24,321 nt of DNA from CAZILN01 sp964540005 (GTDB lineage Bacteria; Bacteroidota; Bacteroidia; Bacteroidales; SM23-62), in NCBI GenBank assembly GCA_964540005.1, contig CAZILN010000228.1, positions 1 to 24,321 on the forward strand, written 5' to 3'. Below are positions 16,370-23,862 of this stretch, piece by piece; positions within the stretch are counted from its first letter, which is position 1, and each line of letters begins with the position of its first letter. The position numbers were made by a program, and so were the translations under genes. Below the pieces are notes generated by a model. The model worked only from the letters and a program-made list of their open reading frames with translations, was not told the DNA's origin and made no database searches.

Positions 16370-16768
16370 TCAGGTTGTTTTAAACTGGAATGGCAGTCCG
16401 GTAAGGTCTGCCATCTCCCTGCCGCTTTCGAGTAGATGTTCATCGTCCTCATCATAGTACCAGTAAACAGAAACAACCATTCCCCTGTCATTGAACCGTT
16501 TTGCCTTATTAAGAATTGAGATCAGATATCGGATGGTCCCGGAATTATAATACTCCAGTCTAAATATAAGATCTAATTCAGACCTTCCTTCCATTACAGC
16601 CTCTGCAATATATTCGCTCTCATAGCGGTCCATCCACTCCAGTACAGGACCATAAAAATCAATTACATTTTCAGGAAGAGAAATTCCGGTTATTTCGAAT
16701 TTACCCTGGGCCGGACTAAAGCGTATGCCTGGAGTATAACCTGATGGATCCAAATTGAGAGATTCCAT
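16370..16768 (-). CDS. Second SiaC family regulatory phosphoprotein (diverged paralogue)
   Basis: 132 residues from ATG 16768. It shares the DUF1987/SiaC layout with the 11152-11532 gene: TPGIRFSPAQGKFEITGISLPENVIDFYGPVLEW at the N-terminus, RLEYYNSGTIRYLISILNKAKR in the middle, and YWYYDEDDEHLLESGREMADL near the end. In the phospho-loop, NTSS of SiaC is replaced by NSGT, so a serine (Ser76) occupies the place of the phosphothreonine, with Thr78 two residues on. There is no SiaB gene next to it. It follows guaA by 59 bp at the end of an rpsA-STAS-rnz-guaA cluster. It could share the SiaB at 11564 or use another kinase. Family membership is firm; partner and output are unknown. Confidence 0.85.
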   Translation of the reverse strand: MESLNLDPSGYTPGIRFSPAQGKFEITGISLPENVIDFYGPVLEWMDRYESEYIAEAVMEGRSELDLIFRLEYYNSGTIRYLISILNKAKRFNDRGMVVSVYWYYDEDDEHLLESGREMADLTGLPFQFKTT

Positions 16769-16827
16769 GATGGTGGAGAATATTGCTTAATTGATATTAG
16801 ATTACATGTAAAAATAGTCAAAATATC

Positions 16828-18357
16828 TTATTCCCACTCGATTGTTGCCGGGGGTTTTGAACTGATATCATAAACCACCCGGTTTATTCCCCTGACCTTG
16901 TTAATGATCTCATTGGATATCCTTCCAAGAAATTCGTATGGCAGATGTGCCCAGTCGGCAGTCATGCCATCAGTCGATGTCACAGCCCGGAGGGCTACTG
17001 CATTTTCATATGTGCGTTCATCTCCCATCACCCCGACTGACTGAACAGGTAATAATATTACTGCTGCCTGCCAGGTTTCCTCATATAAGCCTGAATCATA
17101 CAATCCCTGTATAAATATCTCATCAGCTTCCTGTAACATCCTCACTTTTTCCCGTGTGATCTCCCCCAGTATCCTGACTGCGAGTCCGGGACCGGGAAAA
17201 GGATGCCTTTGCAATATGCTTTCATCCAGTCCCAGGCTCCTGCCAACCCTCCTCACTTCATCCTTGAAGAGTGAATTCAGGGGTTCAACCACTTTCAGGT
17301 TCATCTTATCAGGAAGTCCCCCTACATTGTGATGCGACTTTATGGTTGCAGACGGACCCTTAACAGAAACTGATTCTATTACATCAGGATAAATGGTGCC
17401 CTGGGCCAGCCAGATAACATCTTTTATCTTACGGGATTCTGCATCAAACACCTCAATAAAATCCTTCCCGATCACTTTGCGCTTTTCCTCGGGATCGCTT
17501 ATCCCTTTAAGATCGGACAGGAATTTATCACTGGCATCAACCCCTATCAAATTAAGACCTGCTTTTTTATAATTTGCAATCACCCTTGCAAACTCATCCT
17601 TCCTCAGGAGACCATTATCAACGAAAATGCTGGTAAGGTTCTTTCCAATGGCACGGTGCAGCAGCATGGCGCACACAGAAGAATCAACACCCCCTGACAG
17701 TCCAAGCACCACCTTGTCATCTCCCAGCAGAGCTTTGAGTTCATTAACGGTACTTTCCACGAAAGAGTCAGGGGTCCATAATTGGTTGCAGCCACAGATA
17801 TCAACCAGGTAGTTTCTCAGTATCTCTCTGCCTTCATTAGTATGATAGACTTCCGGGTGAAACTGCAGGCCGTAAATCAATTCATCAGGGTGCTCGAATG
17901 CTCCCACTGAAATATCTACAGTACTGCTAATTATTCTGTAGCCTTCAGGAAGAGTTACAATGGTATCCCCGTGAGACATCCAGACCTGTGTTCCTTTACT
18001 GATATTCCTCAAAAGGGTCGATCCCTTATCAATTAACTGCAGGTTGGCCCTTCCATATTCTCGTGATTCTGAAGGAGCTACTTCACCTCCAAAAAAATGA
18101 GCAAGGTATTGTGCGCCATAACATATACCCAGTATGGGACGTTTCCCTTTAATGCCAGACAAATCAGGAATGGGAGCATCACTGTCCCTCACGGAAGCAG
18201 GACTTCCCGAGAGTATTATCCCTTTGATGGAATCATTAAGGACCGGAATTTTGTTATAAGGATGGATCTCACAATATACATTTAACTCACGCACTTTCCT
18301 GGCTATCAGCTGGGTATATTGTGATCCGAAATCCAGGATATATATCACCTCATCCAT
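16828..18357 (-). CDS. guaA: GMP synthase (glutamine-hydrolysing)
   Basis: 509 residues, full length for a two-domain GuaA. The class I glutamine amidotransferase domain holds the nucleophile Cys79 in LGICYGAQYL and the His167/Glu169 pair in GLQFHPEVYH. The ATP pyrophosphatase domain has the PP-loop LSGGVDSSV (220-228). The C-terminal dimerisation domain ends with the family's RVVYDISSKPPATIEWE motif. It converts XMP, glutamine and ATP to GMP in the cytosol, the last step of guanine nucleotide synthesis. It lies 48 bp after rnz and 59 bp before the siaC paralogue, all on the minus strand. No guanine riboswitch is visible in the short upstream spacer. Confidence 0.97.
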   Translation of the reverse strand: MDEVIYILDFGSQYTQLIARKVRELNVYCEIHPYNKIPVLNDSIKGIILSGSPASVRDSDAPIPDLSGIKGKRPILGICYGAQYLAHFFGGEVAPSESREYGRANLQLIDKGSTLLRNISKGTQVWMSHGDTIVTLPEGYRIISSTVDISVGAFEHPDELIYGLQFHPEVYHTNEGREILRNYLVDICGCNQLWTPDSFVESTVNELKALLGDDKVVLGLSGGVDSSVCAMLLHRAIGKNLTSIFVDNGLLRKDEFARVIANYKKAGLNLIGVDASDKFLSDLKGISDPEEKRKVIGKDFIEVFDAESRKIKDVIWLAQGTIYPDVIESVSVKGPSATIKSHHNVGGLPDKMNLKVVEPLNSLFKDEVRRVGRSLGLDESILQRHPFPGPGLAVRILGEITREKVRMLQEADEIFIQGLYDSGLYEETWQAAVILLPVQSVGVMGDERTYENAVALRAVTSTDGMTADWAHLPYEFLGRISNEIINKVRGINRVVYDISSKPPATIEWE

Positions 18358-18405
18358 ATGCTAGAATATTTTAAAATAGGTCCTCAGACCGGTTCCGGAC
18401 CGGAT

Positions 18406-19335
18406 TTATTCGTCCCTATCCTGTTGTACTTCATACACCTCTCCGTCATTTACTGCAAAGGTATCAGGAAAAATTTTCCGTGCCTCTTCTTCAAGTAGTT
18501 TTATATTTTTATATCTGGAAGAAAAATGCCCAAGCAAGAGTTTCTTAACCCCTGCCTTCCTGGCAATTTCAGCTGCCTGTATGCTTGTTGTATGGGTGGT
18601 CGATTCAGCCAGTTTAGCATCTTCCCCTGAAAAAGTGGCCTCGTGAAATAAGAGATCAATTCCCTCAATATACTTGATGATCCTATCGTCATATGCAGTA
18701 TCAGAACAATAAGCATAGGATCTTTGCCTGAAAGGTGGTATCGTCAGTTCCTTATTCGGTATCAGCCTGCCCTTTTTATCAATATAGTCCTCCCCCTGCT
18801 TTATCTTCACTATGTCTTTAATAGCTATATTATATTGTAACACCTTGTCTTTCAATATATTATATTCTCCCGGCTTTTCCCTGAACAGGAAGCCACATGT
18901 TGGTATCCTGTGAGTAAGGGGTATTGTCTGTACTGAAATGCAGTCATCCTGGTATATGACAGCCGAATGTCCTGCATTGATCCTGTGAATAATTACATCA
19001 AAGGAAAGCTCGCTCTGGAAATACTTCATGTGATCCAGTAAGAGGTCTTCGAGCAGGTCCGGTCCATATATGTGAAGTGGGCGCTCCCTTCCCATAAGAT
19101 TAAGGGATGAGATAAAACCAAACAATCCAAAAACATGGTCCCCATGAAGATGGGATATAAATACGTGATTTATCTTACCGAAACGGACATTGAATTTTCT
19201 TAACTGGATCTGGGTACCCTCACCGCAGTCAATTAAAAAAAAATGCTCATTTGCATTGAGCAAATGAGCAGGTGAAGATCTTTCTGAGGTTGGTAATGCT
19301 GAACTGCTTCCTAATATCCTTATTGAAAATGGCAC
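18406..19335 (-). CDS. rnz: Ribonuclease Z
   Basis: 309 residues, the usual length of bacterial RNase Z. The start is GTG at 19335, supported by the family-typical N-terminus (PFSIRILGSSSALPTSER); an ATG at 19337 is out of frame. The metallo-beta-lactamase motif SHLHGDHVFG (61-70) supplies the zinc ligands His62, His64, Asp66 and His67. Further ligands are in the CSDTAYDD and LLLGHFSSRY segments. The enzyme cuts the 3' trailer from tRNA precursors. It begins 10 bp after the STAS gene stop, strongly suggesting co-transcription. Confidence 0.95.
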   Translation of the reverse strand: MPFSIRILGSSSALPTSERSSPAHLLNANEHFFLIDCGEGTQIQLRKFNVRFGKINHVFISHLHGDHVFGLFGFISSLNLMGRERPLHIYGPDLLEDLLLDHMKYFQSELSFDVIIHRINAGHSAVIYQDDCISVQTIPLTHRIPTCGFLFREKPGEYNILKDKVLQYNIAIKDIVKIKQGEDYIDKKGRLIPNKELTIPPFRQRSYAYCSDTAYDDRIIKYIEGIDLLFHEATFSGEDAKLAESTTHTTSIQAAEIARKAGVKKLLLGHFSSRYKNIKLLEEEARKIFPDTFAVNDGEVYEVQQDRDE

Positions 19336-19345
19336 ATTTTACTAT

Positions 19346-19693
19346 TTAGTCAGCAGACTGGATCATCTTGACACCTTCCTCGACATTATTGGTTATGTTC
19401 AATACTGTATCCAGTTGAGAAATGGTAATTAAACGTTCAACAGCCTCGTTGAGACCGGTCAAAACAAAAGTTCCGCTGGCATTTTTGCAAAGACGATTGG
19501 CTACGAGAATTGCACTTAAACCGGAGGAATCACAATACCTCACATTATTCAGATCGAGGATAATGTTCTTCTCACCATTGCCTGATACCAATACAAGCTC
19601 TGATTTTAATGTAGGAGCTATATGTGTATCAAGCTTTTCTTCCAAAACTTGAATTGTGGTATAGTTGTCCAGTTTTTCAATTTTGAATTCCAT
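19346..19693 (-). CDS. STAS-domain anti-sigma-factor antagonist-like protein
   Basis: 115 residues, a complete single STAS domain: an N-terminal beta segment (MEFKIEKLDNYTTIQV), and the phospho-loop VRYCDSSGLSAIL with Asp55-Ser56-Ser57-Gly58. This is the classic SpoIIAA/RsbV-type DSSG, with Ser57 in the position of the SpoIIAA phosphoserine. It lies 24 bp after rpsA and 10 bp before rnz on the same strand. Its sequence differs clearly from the STAS protein at 4380, so they are not recent duplicates. No anti-sigma kinase of the RsbW type is next to it. The SiaB kinase at 11564 is the only partner-switch kinase in the window. Confidence 0.87.
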   Translation of the reverse strand: MEFKIEKLDNYTTIQVLEEKLDTHIAPTLKSELVLVSGNGEKNIILDLNNVRYCDSSGLSAILVANRLCKNASGTFVLTGLNEAVERLITISQLDTVLNITNNVEEGVKMIQSAD

Positions 19694-19717
19694 AGTTGTA
19701 AATATTTTAAGTACAGC

Positions 19718-22072
19718 TTACTCCTTTTTTGCAGGTTTCTTGTCCTCTCCCTTTTTCTCGTTTTCCTCCATTTCTGTTTTCAGTGCTGCCAGCTCAGTAA
19801 TGTCTCCAAGTGTGGTTTTTTCAAGGTTGCTCTTAATTTTCCTTGTTGCCCTCTTGGTATCAGTATTATCGCTTCTTCTCCGGGTATCCGTGTCACGCTT
19901 CTTTTGTTCCTCGTATACCCTGGTATGTGAAAGAACTATTTTCTTGGCAGATTTATTAAAATCAATAACCTTAAATTCCAGTTTCTCATCCTGTCTGGCG
20001 CGGGTCCCATCCTGTTTTAACAGGTGTTTAATCTGTACAAAACCTTCCACACCGTATTGCAGGGCAACCATTGCACCCTTATCCTGTACTTCAAGAATGG
20101 TTCCTTCATGTATGGAATCCCTGGTGAAAATCGTTTCAAAAACATCCCACGGATTCTCTTCCAGCTGCTTATGACCAAGACTCAGTCTCCGGTTTTCTTT
20201 GTCTATCTCAAGAACAACAACCTCGATATCTGCTTCAATTGAAGTAAACTCAGCAGGATGTTTGACTTTCCTGGTCCATGACAAATCCGAAATATGAATC
20301 AGTCCATCCACACCCTCCTCTATTTCAACAAACACACCGAAGTTAGTAAAGTTACGAACTTTTGCTGTATGTTTAGAAGAGATGGCATATTTTTCTTCAA
20401 TTTTTTCCCATGGATCCGGTTTAAGTTGTTTAATACCCAGCGACATCTTGCGCTCTTCCCTGTCCAGTGTGAGGATTACAGCAGGTATCTCGTCGCCTAC
20501 TTTGAGAAATTCCTGAGCACTCCGCAGGTGCTGGGACCATGACATTTCTGAGACATGTATCAGTCCTTCTACGCCGGCAGCTATTTCAACAAAGGCTCCA
20601 TAGTCTGCCATTACGACCACCTTACCGGTCACCTTATCACCCACATTAAGACCTGCATCCAGGGAATCCCATGGATGGGGCGTTAATTGTTTAAGGCCAA
20701 GAGCTATCCTTTTCTTATCATCATCAAAATCCAGGATAACGACATTTAGTTTCTGGTCCAATTGAACGATCTCTTCAGGGTGATTAACGCGCCCCCATGA
20801 AAGGTCAGTTATATGTATCAGTCCATCTACCCCTCCAAGATCAATAAAGACCCCGTAGGAAGTTATGTTCTTAACCGTTCCCTCCAGTACCTGACCCTTC
20901 TCCAGCTTGGCAATAATCTCCTTTTTCTGTTGTTCAAGTTCTTCTTCAATCAGTGCCTTATGACTGACTACCACATTCTTATATTCATGGTTGATCTTCA
21001 CAACCTTGAATTCCATGGTTTTGCTTACATAGGCATCGTAGTCCCGAATGGGTTTAACATCAATCTGTGACCCAGGCAGAAAAGCCTCTATACCAAAGAC
21101 ATCAACAATCATTCCACCTTTAGTCCGGCACTTAATATATCCTTTGATTATCTCATCCTTGTCCAGAGCATTATTGACACGCTCCCATGAACGCATGGCC
21201 CTGGCTTTTTTATGTGAGAGAACCAGCTGTCCCTTTTTATCTTCCTTGCTTTCCACATATATTTCCACGCTGTCACCTGCGCTGAGTTCAGGATTGTACC
21301 TGAATTCATTCATGCTGACCACGCCTTCCGACTTATACCCAATATTAATGACAACTTCCCGTTTGCTCATTGAAATAACTTTGCCATCAACTACCTCGTT
21401 TTCGGCTACGGTTGAGAGGGTCTCGTCATATAGTGTTTCAAATCTGGATCTCTCAGCTGCTGAATAATCCTCATCACCATCCTTGAACCTGTCCCAGTCA
21501 AAGGTATCAGATGCAACTGATTCCTGACCGGCTGACGGAGAATCAGCGGTATCAGGACTGTCTGTGTCACTGCCCTTTTCTTTTTTCGCTTTTTCAGAAA
21601 CCGCTTCAGTTTTTGCAGAAGCAGTATCAGCTTCTGCCTTGGTTCCGGTGGTGTCAGCTTCAGGTTCCTTTGTGGGAGCAGTCTCAGCCTTGGCTGCGGC
21701 ATCATCAGCTTCAGGTTCCTTTGTGGAAGCCGGATCTGCTTCAACCTTAGTATCAGTTACATCTGATTCAGTCTTCTTTATAGAAACCTTGTCAGCTGCC
21801 TCTTTGGTGTCTGGGGTATCTGAACCGGATACAGTGTCAGAAGCTTTTTCGGCCTGCTTCCCAGTACTGGATTTTGCAGTAGATTTGGCTTCAGATGCTG
21901 TTTTTGTTTGTTTTTCTTTTTTTGCTTTTACATCCTCTTTTTCATCTGAGGTTCCTGTCTGCTGGGCTGCTGTTTCCTTGTCCTTACCTGAAGCTTCTGT
22001 GTCCTTCACCGGCCCGGAGGAGCCTGTGACATCTTCTTTGACATCAGGTGCTTCTTTTTGTTTTTCAGTCAT
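19718..22072 (-). CDS. rpsA: 30S ribosomal protein S1 with long low-complexity N-terminal extension
   Basis: 784 residues. Six S1/OB-fold RNA-binding domains are seen at about 224-288, 306-373, 392-461, 477-547, 563-634 and 651-716, with recurring motifs such as GVFIDLGGVDGLIHITDLSW and GVFVEIEEGVDGLIHISDLSW. The text from about residue 189 (FDWDRF) onward matches the start of Bacteroides-type S1 proteins of around 600 residues. The first 188 residues are an added segment rich in Ala, Glu, Lys, Asp, Ser and Thr. It includes a 17-residue repeat around KEPEAD (118-141). The frame is open from the ATG, and no internal start with better support was found. S1 helps mRNA bind the 30S subunit. A -7-like TAATTTTG is 58 bp upstream. 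The STAS, rnz, guaA and siaC-like genes follow closely. Confidence 0.93.
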   Translation of the reverse strand: MTEKQKEAPDVKEDVTGSSGPVKDTEASGKDKETAAQQTGTSDEKEDVKAKKEKQTKTASEAKSTAKSSTGKQAEKASDTVSGSDTPDTKEAADKVSIKKTESDVTDTKVEADPASTKEPEADDAAAKAETAPTKEPEADTTGTKAEADTASAKTEAVSEKAKKEKGSDTDSPDTADSPSAGQESVASDTFDWDRFKDGDEDYSAAERSRFETLYDETLSTVAENEVVDGKVISMSKREVVINIGYKSEGVVSMNEFRYNPELSAGDSVEIYVESKEDKKGQLVLSHKKARAMRSWERVNNALDKDEIIKGYIKCRTKGGMIVDVFGIEAFLPGSQIDVKPIRDYDAYVSKTMEFKVVKINHEYKNVVVSHKALIEEELEQQKKEIIAKLEKGQVLEGTVKNITSYGVFIDLGGVDGLIHITDLSWGRVNHPEEIVQLDQKLNVVILDFDDDKKRIALGLKQLTPHPWDSLDAGLNVGDKVTGKVVVMADYGAFVEIAAGVEGLIHVSEMSWSQHLRSAQEFLKVGDEIPAVILTLDREERKMSLGIKQLKPDPWEKIEEKYAISSKHTAKVRNFTNFGVFVEIEEGVDGLIHISDLSWTRKVKHPAEFTSIEADIEVVVLEIDKENRRLSLGHKQLEENPWDVFETIFTRDSIHEGTILEVQDKGAMVALQYGVEGFVQIKHLLKQDGTRARQDEKLEFKVIDFNKSAKKIVLSHTRVYEEQKKRDTDTRRRSDNTDTKRATRKIKSNLEKTTLGDITELAALKTEMEENEKKGEDKKPAKKE
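21654..21726 (-). repeat. Tandem 51-bp period within the rpsA extension
   Basis: A 22-bp identical block occurs at 21654-21675 and 21705-21726, a 51-bp (17-codon) period. On the protein it is the TKEPEAD element at about residues 117-123 and 134-140, with a degenerate third unit (TKAEAD) after it. This suggests growth of the extension by slippage or unequal recombination. Confidence 0.7.
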
Positions 22073-22130
22073 TGGTAAAAATTCTTAATAATTAATAAGT
22101 TAGACAATATGTATAGATAAAATCGAGCTG

Positions 22131-22138
22131 CAAAATTA
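22131..22138 (-). promoter_or_regulatory. Possible -7 element for rpsA
   Basis: On the minus strand TAATTTTG matches TAnnTTTG, 58 bp upstream of the rpsA ATG. The upstream spacer is almost pure A/T and lacks a TTG at the expected distance, so support is limited to this one box and its position. Confidence 0.4.
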
Positions 22139-22290
22139 TAATTTTATTTATATTAAAAAAAATAAATCGTTCACCCCTGCCAGGAGTTAAGATATGATTA
22201 AAAGTATCTATCTTTAAGGCCGTTCTCTGCAGAATATCAGAATTATGAAACGAACATGAAAAAATTTATCATTTTGTTCTTAAAAAGAAA

Positions 22291-22356
22291 TGATTAATTT
22301 TTTCTTGAGAGAACGAGTGTAACGAGAGGTTGCACACGTTCTCAATTTTTTAATCA
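22291..22356. repeat. Long imperfect palindrome upstream of ugd
   Basis: Outer arms TGATTAA (22291-22297) and TTAATCA (22350-22356) are perfect. After a T-T bulge, TTGAG (22305-22309) pairs with CTCAA (22341-22345), and AACG (22312-22315) with CGTT (22337-22340). The centre is GC-richer than the flanks. It ends 34 bp before the ugd GTG and could be a terminator, an attenuator or a dispersed palindromic repeat. Confidence 0.6.
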
Positions 22357-22390
22357 ATTTATTTTTAATTAATTACAAAAATTTAAACGT

Positions 22391-23716
22391 GTGAAAATTA
22401 CAATAATCGGAACCGGATATGTTGGCCTTGTTACAGGCACCTGTTTTGCTGAAACAGGTATGGATGTTGTCTGTGTGGATATCGATGAATCCAAGATAGA
22501 CCGGCTCCAGGAAGGCCTAATCCCCATCTATGAACCCGGACTGGAAGAGATGATTGAGCAGAATACTAAAAGAGAAAGGCTCAGATTCTCCACTGATCTC
22601 AAATCAAGCATGGAAGATGCAGAGGTTATTTTTATTGCCGTTGGCACTCCCCCCGAAGAGGATGGAGGGGCAGACCTGCAGCACGTTCTTAAGGTTGCCG
22701 GGGATATAGGAAGATATATTAATGATTATACACTCGTAGTAACCAAAAGCACCGTACCCGTTGGAACTGCCGAGAAAGTCCGCTCAGCGATACGATCCGA
22801 ACTTGAAAAAAAAAAGCGGGCAATCCCCTTCGATGTAGCTTCCAACCCGGAATTCCTAAAGGAAGGCAATGCCATAGAGGATTTCCTGAGACCTGACCGC
22901 ATCGTAATAGGAGTAGATTCAGAAAGAGCTGAAAAGCTTATGAAAAGGCTGTACAAGCCCTTCCTTCTCAATTCTCATCCATTGATCTTTATGGATATTG
23001 TATCTGCAGAACTGACAAAATATGCAGCCAATTCCATGCTGGCAACTAAGATCAGCTTTATGAATGAACTGGCCAATCTTTGTGAGCTGGTAGGGGCTGA
23101 TGTAAACCTTGTAAGGGAGGGTATAGGAAGCGATACCAGAATCGGTAATAAGTTTATCTATCCGGGGGCCGGTTATGGCGGTTCCTGTTTCCCCAAAGAT
23201 GTAAAAGCTCTGATAAAAACCTCTGAAGAAAAAGGTTATCCGCTTCAAATATTATCTGCAGTTCACAGGGTCAATGAGGAACAAAAATCTGTATTGTTCT
23301 CAAAGATAAGTCAGCATTTCAGTTCCGGGCTAAAAGGACGTACCTTTGCTGTATGGGGACTTTCATTCAAACCCAACACAGATGATATGAGAGAAGCTCC
23401 ATCACTGGTGATCATTGGTCACCTGCTGGACAAGGGTGCAAGCATCAGGGCTTTTGACCCCGTAGCGATGAATGAATGCAGAAGAAGGATGGGTGACAGT
23501 ATTGAATATGCCAAAGACCGTTATGAAGCACTTATTGATGCGGATGCACTTATAATTATTACTGAGTGGGCAGAATTCAGAATACCGAATTACAGGGTCA
23601 TGGAAAAACTGATGAAGGAAAAGATCATTTTCGACGGGAGGAATATTTATGATCCTGTTGAAATGAAGGAAAATGGATTTTCCTACTATGGTATAGGAAG
23701 GAAGAACGAAACATAA
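22391..23716 (+). CDS. ugd: UDP-glucose 6-dehydrogenase
   Basis: 441 residues starting at GTG 22391, the only in-frame start that keeps the beta-alpha-beta NAD motif complete (KITIIGTGYVGLVTG, residues 2-16). Other hallmarks: the acidic VDIDESKI end of the second strand, AVGTPPEEDGGADL (83-96), NPEFLKEGNAIEDF (152-165), the catalytic loop GYGGSCFPKD (261-270) with Cys266, and the WGLSFKPNTDDMREAP segment late in the chain. It oxidises UDP-glucose to UDP-glucuronate with two NAD+ in the cytosol. The next gene, on the same strand, uses that product. The 146-bp gap between them holds a palindromic repeat, so they may still be transcribed together. Confidence 0.96.
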   Translation: MKITIIGTGYVGLVTGTCFAETGMDVVCVDIDESKIDRLQEGLIPIYEPGLEEMIEQNTKRERLRFSTDLKSSMEDAEVIFIAVGTPPEEDGGADLQHVLKVAGDIGRYINDYTLVVTKSTVPVGTAEKVRSAIRSELEKKKRAIPFDVASNPEFLKEGNAIEDFLRPDRIVIGVDSERAEKLMKRLYKPFLLNSHPLIFMDIVSAELTKYAANSMLATKISFMNELANLCELVGADVNLVREGIGSDTRIGNKFIYPGAGYGGSCFPKDVKALIKTSEEKGYPLQILSAVHRVNEEQKSVLFSKISQHFSSGLKGRTFAVWGLSFKPNTDDMREAPSLVIIGHLLDKGASIRAFDPVAMNECRRRMGDSIEYAKDRYEALIDADALIIITEWAEFRIPNYRVMEKLMKEKIIFDGRNIYDPVEMKENGFSYYGIGRKNET

Positions 23717-23772
23717 TAAATCCAGTCAATCAGTAGTTTAGTCAATAGTAATCAGAGCTTCTGATTGAAGAT

Positions 23773-23837
23773 CCCCGCTCAAAGCAGCGGGAAACCGAGT
23801 TAAAGAGTTCGGCGAAGCCAATGCGCTCGCAGAATTC
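23773..23837. repeat. Palindromic intergenic repeat between ugd and uxs
   Basis: Two adjacent hairpins. First, CCCGCT (23774-23779) with AGCGGG (23786-23791). Second, GAGTTCGGCGA (23805-23815) with TCGCAGAATTC (23827-23837), pairing at all but one position if one G-T pair is allowed. The block is GC-rich compared with its flanks. It looks like a composite palindromic repeat element rather than a simple terminator, since no T-run follows on the plus strand. Confidence 0.6.
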
Positions 23838-23862
23838 CGTGTGATTTTTAAAACATTCAGCA

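Larger units (their letters stand above)
22073..22390. other. 318-bp divergent intergenic region (rpsA / ugd)
   Basis: No gene is supported here. The region is AT-rich. It holds a -7-like element for rpsA (22131-22138 on the minus strand, TAATTTTG) with no clear -33 TTG, and a long imperfect palindrome at 22291-22356 close to the ugd start. No TAnnTTTG element for ugd was found. Confidence 0.7.

Noticed and set aside
19665..20174. Open plus-strand frame of 169 codons opposite the rpsA 3' end and STAS start
   Set aside because: It lies antisense to S1 domains with clear homology and has no recognisable motif.
21564..22088. Open plus-strand frame of 174 codons opposite the rpsA extension
   Set aside because: It is the antisense shadow of a low-complexity coding region with few stops. 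Its product is Ser/Val/Ala/Phe-rich with no recognisable domain, and the rpsA strand is clearly the coding one.
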